DNA from: Arenimonas caeni
GTDB taxonomy: Bacteria; Pseudomonadota; Gammaproteobacteria; Xanthomonadales; Xanthomonadaceae
DNA length: 64,000 bases
Assembly: GCF_003024235.1 (NCBI RefSeq)
Contig: NZ_KZ679092.1
Coordinates: 62,001 to 126,000 of the forward strand
Reading direction: 5' to 3'
Part shown: positions 28,140-37,955 of the stretch, in pieces
Numbering within the stretch: the first letter of the stretch is position 1
Layout: every line of letters starts with the position of its first letter
Notes under the pieces: generated by a model
What the model was told of the DNA's origin: nothing
What the model saw: only the letters and a program-made list of their open reading frames with translations
The model's database searches: none
Made by a program: the position numbers and the translations under genes

Positions 28140-29858
28140 GTGGCCATCACAAACAATCCCCCGGCCGGCGACTTCCTCGGCCATCCCAAGGGCCTGTTCG
28201 TCTGCTTCTTCACGGAGATGTGGGAACGCTTCTCGTTCTACGGAATGAAGGCGCTCCTGCTCCTGTACCTGCTCAAGTACCACCTGTTCACCGACGACCT
28301 GGGCTACGACCTGCTCGGCGCCTACGGTGGGCTGGTCTACGCGGTGCCGGTGATCGGCGGCCTGCTGGCCGACCGCTACCTGGGCATGCGCAAGGCCGTG
28401 GTGCTCGGCGGCGTGCTGCTGGTGCTGGGCCACCTGGGCATGGCCTTCGAGGGCGAGCAGGCCCGGCTGGTGGACGGCGTGGTGGTGCGCGACGAGGGCG
28501 CGCTGCAGGTGTTCTACCTGTCGCTGGCGCTGATCATCATGGGCGTGGGCTTCCTCAAGCCCAACATCTCCACCATCGTCGGCCGGCTCTATCCGCCCAA
28601 CGACCCGCGCCTGGACTCGGGCTTCACCCTCTTCTACGCCGGCATCAACGTCGGCGCCATGTTCGCCAGCCTGGTCTGCGCCTTCCTCGGCGAGACCTAC
28701 GGCTGGAAGTACGGCTTCGGCGCCGCCGGCATCGGCATGGTGGCCGGCCTGGTGATGTTCCTGTGGGGCCAGAAGTACCTGATGGGCCACGCCGAGCCGA
28801 ACGACCCGGCCCGACTGCGCGAGAAGGTCGGCCCGATCAGCCGCGAATGGCTGATCTACCTGGGCAGCTTCGGCGGCGTGCTGGTGGTCTGGCAGCTGAT
28901 CCAGCGCACCTGGACCGTGCACGGCGCGATGCACCTGATCGCCCTGGCCTTCACGGCCTGGTTCGTCTGGTTCCTGGTGCGCAAGTGCAGCCGCAAGGAG
29001 CGCGAGCAGATGGTGGCGCTGGTGCTGCTGATCTTCGGCGTGCTCATCTTCTTCGCGCTCTACGAGCAGACCTACGGCTCCTGGGTGACCTTCACCGACC
29101 GCATGCTCACCAAGGACCTGTTCGGATTGGCCATCGCCGACTACGTGCCGGCCGTGCCCTGGGCGATCTACTCGCTGGGCCTGAGCCCGCTGCTGATGAT
29201 CGCCGCGCTCATGGCCAGCGACCGCGGGCGCCCGGGCCTGGCCAAGGCCCTGGTGTCGCTGCTGGCGATCGGCCTGGCGGTGGCGATCACCCACGACGTG
29301 GTGATGGTGCCGCAGACCGCCGGCTCGCTGACCTTCCTCGGCGCCTTCTTCATCGTCATCCTCTCGCCGATCTTCGCCTGGCTCTGGCCCTGGCTCGACC
29401 GCCGCGGCCTCAACCCGAGCAAGCCCGTGAAGATGGCCATCGGCCTGGTCTTCGCCGGCCTGGCCTTCGTGCCGATGATGTGGGCCGCCGAATCCGCCTC
29501 GGGTGGCCAGATGGCCAGCGTCTGGTGGCTGGTGCTGGCCTACTTCGTGCTCGAGATCGGCGAGATGTGCCTGTCGCCGATCGGCCTGTCGGCCGTCACC
29601 CAGCTTTCGGTCGCCCGCGTGGTGGGCCTGATGATGGGCGCGTTCTGGCTGGCCACGGCCTATTCGGAGGTGCTGGCCGCGCAGTTCGGCAAGCTCGCCT
29701 CGCTCGACCTGGTCGAGGGCGCGGGCGTGGACATGGCCCTGGCCGGCGAGAAGTACGGCGGCCTGTTCGAGCTGATGCTCTGGATCGGCGTGGGCTCGGG
29801 CATCGTCTACCTGCTCATCAGCCCGCTGGTGCGGCGCTGGATGCACGACATCCGCTGA
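28140..29858 (+). CDS. POT/PTR family proton-coupled di/tripeptide transporter
   Basis: Inner-membrane symporter of 572 residues with about 14 helices. The family signature EMWERFSFYGMKALLLLYL near residue 30 is the ExxERFxYY proton/peptide motif. Also present are GGLLADRYLGMRKAV and the second POT motif FTLFYAGINVGAMF. The start is GTG, with CGGAG 6 bases upstream; earlier in-frame codons give no conserved sequence. It lies between two secreted S9 peptidase genes, so the three probably serve uptake of peptides released outside the cytoplasm. A shared terminator separates it from the second peptidase. Confidence 0.93.
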   Translation: MAITNNPPAGDFLGHPKGLFVCFFTEMWERFSFYGMKALLLLYLLKYHLFTDDLGYDLLGAYGGLVYAVPVIGGLLADRYLGMRKAVVLGGVLLVLGHLGMAFEGEQARLVDGVVVRDEGALQVFYLSLALIIMGVGFLKPNISTIVGRLYPPNDPRLDSGFTLFYAGINVGAMFASLVCAFLGETYGWKYGFGAAGIGMVAGLVMFLWGQKYLMGHAEPNDPARLREKVGPISREWLIYLGSFGGVLVVWQLIQRTWTVHGAMHLIALAFTAWFVWFLVRKCSRKEREQMVALVLLIFGVLIFFALYEQTYGSWVTFTDRMLTKDLFGLAIADYVPAVPWAIYSLGLSPLLMIAALMASDRGRPGLAKALVSLLAIGLAVAITHDVVMVPQTAGSLTFLGAFFIVILSPIFAWLWPWLDRRGLNPSKPVKMAIGLVFAGLAFVPMMWAAESASGGQMASVWWLVLAYFVLEIGEMCLSPIGLSAVTQLSVARVVGLMMGAFWLATAYSEVLAAQFGKLASLDLVEGAGVDMALAGEKYGGLFELMLWIGVGSGIVYLLISPLVRRWMHDIR

Positions 29859-29880
29859 GTCCCGCTGCCCGGCGGGCCGG

Positions 29881-29912
29881 AAAAAGAAAACGGCGCCTTC
29901 GTGGCGCCGTTT
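29881..29912. terminator. Bidirectional terminator between the POT gene and an S9 peptidase
   Basis: A 10-bp stem AAACGGCGCC (29888-29897) pairs with GGCGCCGTTT (29903-29912) around a 5-nt loop. On the minus strand it is followed by a strong T-tract (complement of 29881-29890), so it fits best the end of the peptidase gene; the plus-strand tail is weaker. Confidence 0.85.
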
Positions 29913-29934
29913 CCTTCCTGCCTCGTTGGCCGGC

Positions 29935-31917
29935 TCAGTTGGCCGCGGCCGTGCGCGGCGCGCCGCCGATGTGGCGGTTGAAGAAGTCGAGCATCTGCGT
30001 GTACAGCTTCACGCGGTTGTCGACGTCGTAGAAGCCGTGCATTTCGCCGGACTGGATGATCATGCCCTCGGGCTTGTTGCCGGCCTTGCTCAGCGCGGCG
30101 TACATGGCCTCGGTGTGCTCCGGCGGGCAGCGCGGGTCGCGGGCGCCGGCGGCCAGGAACACCGGCAGGCGGATCTTGTCGACGTGGTTGATCGGCGACA
30201 TCGCGTCCTGCTCGGCGCGGGTCCTGCCGAAGGCACGCTCGAGGTAGCGCTTGCCGCCGTCGCTCTTGCTGGTGTCGCTGAGCCGGTTCTGGATCTGCGC
30301 GTCGTACATGCCCACGTAGCCGAAGGCGCACTTGAACAGCGCCTGGTCCACGGCCGGCGCCATCATGGCCGAGTAGCCGCCGAAGCTGCCGCCATAGATG
30401 CAGATGCGGTCCTTGTCGGCGACTCCCTCCTGGATGGCCCAGCGGGTGGCGTCGATGATGTCGTGCATGATGCCGGTGTTCCACTGGCCGTAGGCCATGT
30501 CCTGGAACGCCTTGCCGAAACCACCCGAGCCGCGGAAGTTCACCTGCAGGGTGGCGTAGCCGCGGCTGGCGAACAGCTGGGTCTCCGGGTTGTAGCCCCA
30601 GCTGTCGCGCGGACCCATCGGGCCGCCGTGCGGGTTGACGATCATCGGCAGGTTCTTGCCGTCGCTGCCGGCCGGGATCGTGAGGTAGCCGTGGATGCGC
30701 ATGCCGTCGCGGTTGACGAAGTCAAAGGCGCGCACGCTGGCGGCGGTGCTGTTGTCCACCCAGTCGCGGTTCTTCATCAGGAACTGCGCCCGGCCGCTGC
30801 TGCGGTCGTAGAGGTAGAGCTCGCCCGGGTTGCGGTCGCTGGAAACGGAAACGATGATCTTGTTGCCGTCGCGGGTGGCGGAGCTGAAGTTCACCACCTG
30901 CCCCGGGAACGCGGCGGCCAGCGAGGTGTAGAGGCCGGCGTCCGGGTGCTCCTCGTCGAGCACGGTCAGCTTCGGCAGCCCGGCGGCGGTGAACACCGCC
31001 AGCGCCTTGTCGTCCCTCGGCGACACGACGATGCCCGCCACATCGGACACGGGATCCTGGAACAGGCGCTGGAACTTGCCGGTGGCCCGGTCGAGGGTGC
31101 CGAAGGCCGCCGGCGCCTTGCCGTCGTCCTGGTCGGCATAGATGGTGCCGTCGGCGGCGGCCCAGCGCACGCGCAGCTGCTTGCCTTCGTCGATGTCCTC
31201 GTTGTTCACCAGCACCCACTTGCCGTCGTCGCCGAGCTTGTGCAGCTCGGTGCGGGGATCGTACTGGCCCGCCTCGTCGCGTTCGTCGTAGCACAGGGCG
31301 TACCGGGGCTGCTTCTTCTCGTCGATCTGCAGCGAGCAGTTCTCGCGCGGTGCGCGGGCGATCGAGCGGCGGCTGCCGGTGAAGGTGTCCACCAGCACCA
31401 GCTCGGTGCCGGCGCCGTCCTTCGATCGCGGGTAGGTGACCGTCATGAGCACGTTGCGCGGATCGTCGACCAGCGGGTCGAGCAGGTTGAAACGCTCGTT
31501 GCCCACTGCCTTGCTGCGCTCGGCGGCCGAGCGGCTGCCGTAGAAGATGATCGGCTGCGGCTTGCTGCCGTCGGCATTGACGGCGTACCACTCGCCGGTG
31601 CCTCTGGGCTGCTCGTAGCTGCCGATCTTCTGCACCGCGGTGAACACCAGGCGGTCGTCGCTGGCCCAGCGGTAGCCGGCCACCGACTTGTCGTTCGGCA
31701 GCACGTTGATCTTGAGCAGCTTCATGTCCGCCAGGCGGATCACGGTGAGCACGTCCTGGCCGCCCCGGTCGACGCCGACCGCGAGGTATTCGCCGTTGGG
31801 CGAGATGCGCGCGCTCGAATAGGCGGCATGGCGCATGAAGTATTCGATCGACGGCGGCTCGGCGGCGTTGGCGCCTGCACCGGCCATCAGGCCCAGCGCC
31901 AGGAAGGCGGATTTCAT
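29935..31917 (-). CDS. Secreted S9 family peptidase (acylaminoacyl/dipeptidyl type)
   Basis: A 660-residue serine peptidase with a signal peptide (cleavage near ANA-AE, about 19), a propeller domain and a C-terminal hydrolase domain. The nucleophile is in YGGSFGGYSAMM, the acid in AAGARDPRCPPEH and the His in SGEMHGFYD. The lid segment NPHGGPMGPRD is the oxyanion region of the family. It is a distant paralogue of the peptidase at 26-28 kb and not a recent duplicate. It follows rmlD on the same strand after 35 bases but has unrelated function. Its substrate is unknown. Confidence 0.92.
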   Translation of the reverse strand: MKSAFLALGLMAGAGANAAEPPSIEYFMRHAAYSSARISPNGEYLAVGVDRGGQDVLTVIRLADMKLLKINVLPNDKSVAGYRWASDDRLVFTAVQKIGSYEQPRGTGEWYAVNADGSKPQPIIFYGSRSAAERSKAVGNERFNLLDPLVDDPRNVLMTVTYPRSKDGAGTELVLVDTFTGSRRSIARAPRENCSLQIDEKKQPRYALCYDERDEAGQYDPRTELHKLGDDGKWVLVNNEDIDEGKQLRVRWAAADGTIYADQDDGKAPAAFGTLDRATGKFQRLFQDPVSDVAGIVVSPRDDKALAVFTAAGLPKLTVLDEEHPDAGLYTSLAAAFPGQVVNFSSATRDGNKIIVSVSSDRNPGELYLYDRSSGRAQFLMKNRDWVDNSTAASVRAFDFVNRDGMRIHGYLTIPAGSDGKNLPMIVNPHGGPMGPRDSWGYNPETQLFASRGYATLQVNFRGSGGFGKAFQDMAYGQWNTGIMHDIIDATRWAIQEGVADKDRICIYGGSFGGYSAMMAPAVDQALFKCAFGYVGMYDAQIQNRLSDTSKSDGGKRYLERAFGRTRAEQDAMSPINHVDKIRLPVFLAAGARDPRCPPEHTEAMYAALSKAGNKPEGMIIQSGEMHGFYDVDNRVKLYTQMLDFFNRHIGGAPRTAAAN

Positions 31918-31952
31918 CTCGACGGCTCCTGTTCCCCTTGGAAACCTGAACC

Positions 31953-32870
31953 TTAGGGACGACCACCCTCGCTGGCAAGGGAGGCGAGCACCTCGTCCAG
32001 GCCTTCACGCCAGTGGCCGATGTGAAGGCCGAAGTCGCGGGTGAAGGCCGAGGTGTCGAGCACCGACCACGCCGGACGACGCGCGCGGGTCGGATAGGCC
32101 TCCGACGGCACCGCCTCGAGCACCGGCGCCGCCGCCAGCAGGCCCCGGGCCACCGCAGCCTCGAAGATCGCGTCCGCGAAGCCGTGCCAGCTGCTCTCAC
32201 CGCCGGCCGCCAGGTGCCAGGTACCCGTGCGGCCGGGGCCGTTGCGCAGCGCGCCGGCGACGGCGGCGGCGATGCGCGGGACCGCGGTGGGCGTGCCGTG
32301 CTGGTCGTCCACCACGCGCAGGTGGCCGCGTTCGCGCGCAAGGCGCAGCATGGTGAGCAGGAAATTGTGGCCGCGCGGGCCATAGACCCAGCACAGGCGG
32401 AAGATCTTGTGCGCCGCCCCGCCCTCGCGCACCGCCTGCTCGCCGGCAAGCTTGCTGGCGCCGTAAACGCCCAGCGGGCCGGTGGGGTCGTCCTCGCGCC
32501 AGGGGCGCTGGCTGCTGCCGTCGAAGACGTAGTCGGTGGAGAAGTGCACCAGGCCGATGCCTGCCGCCGCACAGGCCCGCGAGAGCACGCCCGGCGCCTC
32601 GGCGTTGACGCGATGGGCCAGCTCCGGCTCATCCTCGGCACGGTCGACGGCGGTATAGGCGGCGGCATTGACCACCAGGTCCGGCGCGACCCGCTCCACC
32701 AGCGCAGGCAGGCTGGCGGGCGCGGACAGGTCGGCGACTTCGGCCTCGCCACCGCCCGACAGGCGGCCGTCTCGCGTGGCCGGCAGCACCGTCCCGAGTT
32801 CGCCCAGGGCGACGTGCAGGGCCTGCCCGAGCTGGCCATTGGCGCCGAGCAGGAGGATGCGCACCGCCAC
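31953..32870 (-). CDS. rfbD: dTDP-4-dehydrorhamnose reductase (RmlD)
   Basis: Last enzyme of dTDP-L-rhamnose synthesis, an SDR-fold NAD(P)H-dependent reductase of 305 residues. The nucleotide motif is LLLGANGQLGQAL, the catalytic pair is in VYGASKLAGEQ (Tyr-x3-Lys), and FSTDYVFDG is conserved. The GTG start directly abuts the rmlC stop; a second GTG two codons later is also possible. Last gene of the rmlBACD operon. Confidence 0.94.
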   Translation of the reverse strand: MAVRILLLGANGQLGQALHVALGELGTVLPATRDGRLSGGGEAEVADLSAPASLPALVERVAPDLVVNAAAYTAVDRAEDEPELAHRVNAEAPGVLSRACAAAGIGLVHFSTDYVFDGSSQRPWREDDPTGPLGVYGASKLAGEQAVREGGAAHKIFRLCWVYGPRGHNFLLTMLRLARERGHLRVVDDQHGTPTAVPRIAAAVAGALRNGPGRTGTWHLAAGGESSWHGFADAIFEAAVARGLLAAAPVLEAVPSEAYPTRARRPAWSVLDTSAFTRDFGLHIGHWREGLDEVLASLASEGGRP

Positions 32871-33428
32871 TCAGCCCTCGTAGGTTGGCAGGCGCCCGGC
32901 CGGGATGTCGGCCAGGAAGGGCGCGGCGGCATCCTTGGCCGACAGCACCGGGGCGCTCACCGGCCAGTCGATGGCTAGGTCGGCGTCGTCCCAGCGCAGG
33001 GCGGCATCGGCCTGCGGGTCGTAGGTGGCGGTGCACAGGTAGTGGAACGTGGCGTGCTCGCTGAGCACCACGAAGCCGTGCGCGAAGCCTTCCGGGATCC
33101 AGAACTGGCGCTTGTTCTCGGCGCCCAGCACCGCCGCCGTCCAGCGGCCGAACGTGGGCGCGCCGCGGCGGATGTCCACCGCCACGTCCCACACTTCACC
33201 CTCGGACACCGAGATGAACTTGCCCTGCGGCCGGGGCCACTGGTAGTGCAGGCCGCGCAGGACGCCCCGCGCCGAGCGCGAGACGTTGCCCTGCACGAAC
33301 GTCGGCTTCAGGCCGACGGCGGCGAGCTTGTCGTGGTTGAAGGCTTCGTAGAAGAACCCGCGATCGTCGCCGAACACCCGCGGTTCGAACAGCAGGCAGC
33401 CCGGCAGGTCGGTCTCGATCACCTTCAA
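32871..33428 (-). CDS. rfbC: dTDP-4-dehydrorhamnose 3,5-epimerase (RmlC)
   Basis: A cupin-fold epimerase of 185 residues, the same length as E. coli RfbC. Catalytic His and neighbours are in GVLRGLHYQ, and the sugar-binding stretches [16 protein letters not shown] and [13 protein letters not shown] are intact. The start is taken as TTG at 33428, overlapping the rmlA stop as TTGA, because it yields the canonical [15 protein letters not shown] at 33422 is the alternative. It abuts rmlD. Confidence 0.94.
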   Translation of the reverse strand: MKVIETDLPGCLLFEPRVFGDDRGFFYEAFNHDKLAAVGLKPTFVQGNVSRSARGVLRGLHYQWPRPQGKFISVSEGEVWDVAVDIRRGAPTFGRWTAAVLGAENKRQFWIPEGFAHGFVVLSEHATFHYLCTATYDPQADAALRWDDADLAIDWPVSAPVLSAKDAAAPFLADIPAGRLPTYEG

Positions 33429-34309
33429 CGCACCACCCCGCGGCCCAGCAGGCCCAGCAGGTACTCGCCGTAGCCGCTCTTGGCCAGCGGCTCGGCCAGC
33501 GTGCGCAGCTGCGCGTCGCCCACCCAGCCGTTCTGCCAGGCGATCTCCTCCGGGCAGCACACCCGCAGGCCCTGCCGCGCCTCGATGGTCTCGATGAAGT
33601 TTGCCGCCTCCAGCAGGGAGCCGTGCGTCCCGGTGTCGAGCCAGGCATAGCCGCGGCCCAGCTGCTCGAGGTGCAGCGCGCCTTCCTCGAGGTAGCAGCG
33701 GTTGAGGTCGGTGATCTCCAGCTCGCCGCGCGGGGACGGCTTCAGGCTGCGCGCGAACGCCGGCGCCCGGCCGTCGTAGAAATACAGGCCCGTGACGGCG
33801 TAGTTCGACTTTGGCTGCGTCGGCTTCTCTTCCAGCCCCACTACCCGGCCGCTGGCGTCGAACTCGGCCACGCCGTAGCGCTCCGGGTCACGCACCCAGT
33901 AGCCGAACACCGTGGCGCCGTGCCCGCGCTCGCCGGCCCGCTGCAGGCGTTCGGTCAGGCCGTCGCCGTGGAAGATGTTGTCGCCCAGCACCAGGCAGCT
34001 CGGCGCGCCCGCCAGCCAGTCCTCGGCGATCAGGAAGGCCTGCGCCAGCCCGTCCGGGCTCGGCTGCACGGCGTAGTCGATCTTCATGCCCCACTGGCTG
34101 CCGTCGCCCAGCAGGCGCTTGAACAGCTCCTGCTCGTGCGGGGTGTTGATCACCAGCACGTCGCGGATGCCCGCCAGCATCAGCACGCTCAGCGGGTAGT
34201 AGATCATCGGCTTGTCGTACACCGGCAGCAGCTGTTTGCTGACCGACTGCGTGATCGGGTACAGACGCGTGCCCGAGCCGCCCGCGAGGATGATGCCTTT
34301 GCGCTGCAT
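33425..34309 (-). CDS. rfbA: Glucose-1-phosphate thymidylyltransferase (RmlA)
   Basis: First enzyme of dTDP-rhamnose synthesis, joining dTTP and glucose-1-phosphate. It has 294 residues. The nucleotidyltransferase signature [16 protein letters not shown] is at the N-terminus, followed by [18 protein letters not shown], the metal-binding VLGDNIFHG and [20 protein letters not shown]. The start is 1 base after the rmlB stop and its own stop overlaps rmlC. Confidence 0.97.
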   Translation of the reverse strand: MQRKGIILAGGSGTRLYPITQSVSKQLLPVYDKPMIYYPLSVLMLAGIRDVLVINTPHEQELFKRLLGDGSQWGMKIDYAVQPSPDGLAQAFLIAEDWLAGAPSCLVLGDNIFHGDGLTERLQRAGERGHGATVFGYWVRDPERYGVAEFDASGRVVGLEEKPTQPKSNYAVTGLYFYDGRAPAFARSLKPSPRGELEITDLNRCYLEEGALHLEQLGRGYAWLDTGTHGSLLEAANFIETIEARQGLRVCCPEEIAWQNGWVGDAQLRTLAEPLAKSGYGEYLLGLLGRGVVR

Positions 34310-34310
34310 G

Positions 34311-35366
34311 TCAGGCCTCCTGGCCGATGCGTTCGAGGCGGTAGCTGCCGTCCAGCACCCGCTCCACCCAGGCCGTGTTGGCCAGGTACCAGTCCACCGT
34401 GGCCGCCAGGCCCTGCTCGAAGCTCACCGACGGGCGCCAGCCGAGCTCGGACTGCAGCTTGCCGGCATCGATGGCGTAGCGCCGATCGTGGCCAGGGCGG
34501 TCCTTCACGAAGGTGATCTGCGACTCGCGCGGCTGGCCGTCTTCGCGCGGGCGGCGCTGGTCGAGCAGCGCGCAGATGGCCTTCACCACTTCGATGTTCT
34601 GGCGCTCGGCGTCGCCGCCGACGTTGTAGGTCTCGCCCACCCGGCCGGCCTCGAGCACGCGCCGGATCGCGGCCACGTGGTCCTTCACGTACAGCCAGTC
34701 GCGCACGTTGCGGCCGTCGCCGTACACCGGCAGCGGCTCGCCGGCCAAGGCCTTCTGGATGACCAGCGGGATGAGCTTTTCCGGGAACTGGAACGGACCG
34801 TAGTTGTTCGAGCAGTTCGTGGTCAGCACCGGCAGCCCGTAGGTGTGGTGCCAGGCCCGCACGAAGTGGTCGGAGGCGGCCTTGGAGGCCGAGTACGGCG
34901 AGTTCGGGGCGTAGGGCGTGTCCTCGCGGAACTGGCCCTCGTCGCCCAGCGAGCCGTAGACCTCGTCGGTGGACACGTGCAGGAAGCGGAACGCCGCCTG
35001 GCCGGCGGCGTCGAGCGACCGCCAGAAGCCGCGCACGGCCTCGAGCAGGTTGAAGGTGCCCACCACGTTGGTCTGCACGAAGGCACCGGGGCCGTCGATG
35101 CTGCGGTCGACGTGGCTTTCGGCCGCGAAATTGAGCACCGCGTCGGGTTGGTGCTCGGCCAGCAGCCGCGCCACCAGGGCGCGGTCGCCGATGTCGCCCT
35201 GCACGAACACGTGCCGCGGGTCGCCTTCCAGCGCCGCCAGCGTGTCGCGGTTGCCCGCGTAGGTCAGTGCGTCAAGGTTGACGATCTTCACGTCCGACGC
35301 GACCGCGTCGAGCACGAAGTTGCCGCCGATGAAACCGGCGCCGCCGGTGACCAGCCAAGTCGTCAT
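34311..35366 (-). CDS. rfbB: dTDP-glucose 4,6-dehydratase (RmlB)
   Basis: NAD-dependent SDR of 351 residues: [11 protein letters not shown] binds NAD, STDEVYG and [10 protein letters not shown] supply the catalytic Thr, Asp-Glu and Tyr-x3-Lys, and [14 protein letters not shown] is typical. It is the first gene of rmlBACD, which makes dTDP-L-rhamnose for O-antigen or exopolysaccharide. A CATAAT hexamer on the minus strand (35377-35382) lies just 11-16 bases before the ATG, with GGAG between, so the operon promoter may be very close. Confidence 0.97.
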   Translation of the reverse strand: MTTWLVTGGAGFIGGNFVLDAVASDVKIVNLDALTYAGNRDTLAALEGDPRHVFVQGDIGDRALVARLLAEHQPDAVLNFAAESHVDRSIDGPGAFVQTNVVGTFNLLEAVRGFWRSLDAAGQAAFRFLHVSTDEVYGSLGDEGQFREDTPYAPNSPYSASKAASDHFVRAWHHTYGLPVLTTNCSNNYGPFQFPEKLIPLVIQKALAGEPLPVYGDGRNVRDWLYVKDHVAAIRRVLEAGRVGETYNVGGDAERQNIEVVKAICALLDQRRPREDGQPRESQITFVKDRPGHDRRYAIDAGKLQSELGWRPSVSFEQGLAATVDWYLANTAWVERVLDGSYRLERIGQEA

Positions 35367-35410
35367 TCGGGCTCCGATTATGCCTTCGGGGGGAAAGGGT
35401 GGACGGTGCC

Positions 35411-35905
35411 TCAGAACGGGATGTCGTCGTCCGGGAACGGATCGTCGTTGCGCTGCTGCGCCGGGCTGCCGCCGCCGGAGCGACCGCCGCCGTACTCACC
35501 GCCGCCGCGCGGGCCGGCCGCCGGACGCGCCGGACGCTCGGAGCGCATGCCACCGCCGCCACCGCCCTCGCCGCCACCGCCGAGCATCTGCATCTCGTCG
35601 GCGACGATCTCGGTGATGTAGCGCTCCTGGCCGTCCTGGCCGGTGAACTTGTCGTAGCGGATCGAGCCCTCGATGTACACCTGGCGGCCCTTCTTGAGGT
35701 ACTCGCCGGCGATCTCGCCGAGCTTGCCGAACAGCTTCACCCGGTGCCACTCGGTGCGCTCCTGCTGGTTGCCTTCCTTGTCCTTGCGCACCGAAGTGGT
35801 GGCCAGGGAAAGCGTGCAGATGGCCATGCCACCCTGCGTGTATTTCATGTCGGGGTCGTTGCCGAGGTTGCCGACCAGGATGACTTTGTTGACACCACGC
35901 GCCAT
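35411..35905 (-). CDS. ssb: Single-stranded DNA-binding protein (SSB)
   Basis: An OB-fold protein of 164 residues. The first 110 residues are the DNA-binding domain ([50 protein letters not shown]). A Gly/Arg-rich disordered linker follows and then the acidic tip DDDIPF that binds partner proteins. It diverges from ispB. GGCAGGA lies before the ATG. Confidence 0.98.
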   Translation of the reverse strand: MARGVNKVILVGNLGNDPDMKYTQGGMAICTLSLATTSVRKDKEGNQQERTEWHRVKLFGKLGEIAGEYLKKGRQVYIEGSIRYDKFTGQDGQERYITEIVADEMQMLGGGGEGGGGGGMRSERPARPAAGPRGGGEYGGGRSGGGSPAQQRNDDPFPDDDIPF

Positions 35906-35944
35906 GGCGGTCCTGCCTTTTTGGGTTCAGCCGAGTGAAGGGGG

Positions 35945-35950
35945 ATTATG
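35945..35950 (-). promoter_or_regulatory. -10 element of ssb
   Basis: On the minus strand CATAAT (5 of 6 matches) lies 40-45 bp upstream of the ssb ATG. No convincing -35 hexamer is seen. Confidence 0.4.
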
Positions 35951-36027
35951 CCAGCACCGCCCCGGCCCCACATCGTCCGCCGGCCCGGGCCGGGGTCGGA
36001 AAGCACCGATCGGGCGGTCGGCAAACG

Positions 36028-36033
36028 TATAAT
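36028..36033 (+). promoter_or_regulatory. Consensus -10 element of ispB, possibly giving a leaderless message
   Basis: TATAAT, a perfect -10 hexamer, is separated from the ispB ATG (36040) by only 6 bases, the normal distance from -10 to the transcription start. No ribosome-binding site fits in this space. The A of the ATG would therefore be the first transcribed base. Confidence 0.6.
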
Positions 36034-36039
36034 CGGGCC

Positions 36040-37038
36040 ATGTCCGCCCAGCCCCTGCCCCCCGCCGTGCCCGGCATCGCCGCCATCCAGGCCCTCGCCG
36101 CCGGCGAAATGGCCGCCGTCGACGCCCTGATCCGCAGCCGACTGGCCTCGGACGTGGTCCTGATCAACCAGATCTCCGAGCACATCATCGCCGCCGGCGG
36201 CAAGCGCCTGCGCCCGATGCTGGTGGTGATGGCCGCCCGGGCGGCGGGCGGCGGCGGCCCCGGCGCCCACCAGCTGGCGGCGATCATCGAGTTCATCCAC
36301 ACCTCCACCCTGCTGCACGACGACGTGGTGGACGAGTCCGACCTGCGTCGCGGCCGCAAGACCGCCAACGCGCTCTGGGGCAACGCGCCCAGCGTGCTGG
36401 TGGGCGACTTCCTGTATTCGCGCAGCTTCCAGCTGATGGTCGAACTCGACTCGATGCCGGTGATGCGGATCCTGGCCGACACCACCAACCGCATCGCCGA
36501 GGGCGAGGTGCTGCAGCTGCTGCACGTGCACAACCCCGACACCGACGAGGCGGCCTACCTGCGGGTGATCGAGCGCAAGACGGCGGTGCTGTTCGCCGCG
36601 GCCACCCGCCTGGGCGGGCTGATGGCCGGCGCCGACGAGGCCACCCAGCAGGCGCTGCACGACTACGGCCTGGCCCTGGGCCTGGCTTTCCAGATCGCCG
36701 ACGACGTGCTCGACTACACCGCCGACGCCGATGCCCTGGGCAAGAACCTGGGCGACGACCTCGCCGAGGGCAAGGCCACGCTGCCGCTGATCCACGCGAT
36801 GGCGCATTCCGACGATGCCTGCCGGGAGCGCCTGCGCTCGATCATCGAATCGGGTGACGCCGGCGCGATGCCGGAAGTGCTGGCTGCCATCGGCCAGACC
36901 GGCGGCATCGGCTACAGCCGCGGCCGCGCCGAGCACTTCGCCGCCCAGGCCGAGGCGGCCCTGGACGCCCTGCCCGCCTCCGAGTGGCGCGAAGCCCTGC
37001 GCGGCCTGGCCCGCTACGCCGTCGCCCGCAACCACTGA
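36040..37038 (+). CDS. ispB: Polyprenyl (octaprenyl) diphosphate synthase
   Basis: A trans-isoprenyl diphosphate synthase of 332 residues that makes the ubiquinone side chain. The two aspartate-rich motifs are LLHDDVVDESDLRRGR and QIADDVLDY, and GGKRLRPMLV binds the isopentenyl substrate. It was placed in the IspB group by length and by the FIHTSTLLHDDVVDES stretch. Chain length cannot be read with certainty. The ATG lies immediately after a perfect -10 element. A long hairpin of the GGGGACGGG family follows its stop at 37047. Confidence 0.94.
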   Translation: MSAQPLPPAVPGIAAIQALAAGEMAAVDALIRSRLASDVVLINQISEHIIAAGGKRLRPMLVVMAARAAGGGGPGAHQLAAIIEFIHTSTLLHDDVVDESDLRRGRKTANALWGNAPSVLVGDFLYSRSFQLMVELDSMPVMRILADTTNRIAEGEVLQLLHVHNPDTDEAAYLRVIERKTAVLFAAATRLGGLMAGADEATQQALHDYGLALGLAFQIADDVLDYTADADALGKNLGDDLAEGKATLPLIHAMAHSDDACRERLRSIIESGDAGAMPEVLAAIGQTGGIGYSRGRAEHFAAQAEAALDALPASEWREALRGLARYAVARNH

Positions 37039-37046
37039 CCCACGGC

Positions 37047-37118
37047 AAGGGGACGGGTGCATTTAACGAAACAGGCCCGCATTCGCGGGCCTGTTTCGTT
37101 AAATGCACCCGTCCCCTT
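37047..37118. repeat. Long hairpin A (34-bp perfect stem), GGGGACGGG family
   Basis: Arms 37047-37080 and 37085-37118 are perfectly complementary with a 4-nt loop ATTC. The arm begins AAGGGGACGGGTGCATTT. It fills the space between convergent ispB and the dienelactone hydrolase gene and touches the latter's stop codon. There is no T-run, so it is not a standard terminator. It shares the outer motif with hairpins B, C and D. Confidence 0.95.
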
Positions 37119-37894
37119 CAAAACAGCTCGTCGAAGAAGTCTTCCATCATCGCGTAGGCGCGCTTCGCGGCCCTGGGCTCGTAGAGGCAGCCCGGGCTGT
37201 TGGCGTCGGCCTCGGCGAAGCAGTGCACCGCGCCACCGAAGTTGACGAACTGCCAGTCGGCGCCGGCCGCGGCCATCTCGGCCTGGAAGCCGTTGATCTG
37301 CGCCTGCGGCACGTAGGTGTCGGCGGCGCCGTTGAGCACCAGCACGCTGGCCCCGACCTCGCCGGCCTTCGCCGGCAGCGGGGTGGAAAGGTTGCCATGG
37401 AAGCTGACCACGCCGGCCACGTCGGCACCCGAGCGCGCGAGCTCGAGCACGATGGCACCGCCGAAGCAGAAGCCGATGCCGCCGATGCGGTCCGGGTCCA
37501 CCGGCGCCTTGCCGGCAGACCCGCGCAGCACGCCCAGCGCGGCGTTGATGCGGCCGCGCAGGGCGTCGCGGTCGGCATAGACGGCGCCGGCGGCCTTGCC
37601 GGCCTCGTCGGCGTTGGCCGGGCGCAGGCCGCGGCCGTACATGTCCACCAGCAGGATCACGTAATCGTCGTCGGCCAGGGCCTTGGCCTTCTCCAGCGCC
37701 GACTCGTTCACACCCATCCAGTTGGGCACCATCAGCAGGCCCGGGCGCAGGTCGTCCTCGTCGGCGTCGTACACCAGGTAGCCATCGAACGTGGTCTCGC
37801 CGTGCTGCCAGCTCACCGGCTTGGCGATGGTCTCGGCGGCGACCGGGGCGGACAGGCCCAGCGCGAGGGCAAGGGCGAACAGGGTGCGGCGCAT
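37118..37894 (-). CDS. Dienelactone hydrolase family protein, exported
   Basis: An alpha/beta hydrolase of 258 residues with a signal peptide (cleavage near VAA-ET, about 20). The triad of dienelactone hydrolases is visible: Cys in GFCFGGAI, Asp in NGAADTYVP and His in GAVHCFAE, plus the Glu in PNWMGVNE. The substrate is unknown; proteins of this type are often annotated from fold alone. The TGA stop shares bases with the end of hairpin A, and hairpin B lies upstream of its start, so it is bracketed by two elements of the same family. Confidence 0.88.
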   Translation of the reverse strand: MRRTLFALALALGLSAPVAAETIAKPVSWQHGETTFDGYLVYDADEDDLRPGLLMVPNWMGVNESALEKAKALADDDYVILLVDMYGRGLRPANADEAGKAAGAVYADRDALRGRINAALGVLRGSAGKAPVDPDRIGGIGFCFGGAIVLELARSGADVAGVVSFHGNLSTPLPAKAGEVGASVLVLNGAADTYVPQAQINGFQAEMAAAGADWQFVNFGGAVHCFAEADANSPGCLYEPRAAKRAYAMMEDFFDELF

Positions 37895-37955
37895 GGCGGG
37901 CTCCTCGGGAACGGGTGGGCCGATTCTAGACCCCGCGCGTCAGGGCGGCGTGAGT

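Noticed and set aside
37047-37118. Hairpin A as an ordinary intrinsic terminator
   Set aside because: The stem is 34 bp and AT-containing, there is no T-run, and sister elements occur at other places including upstream of genes.
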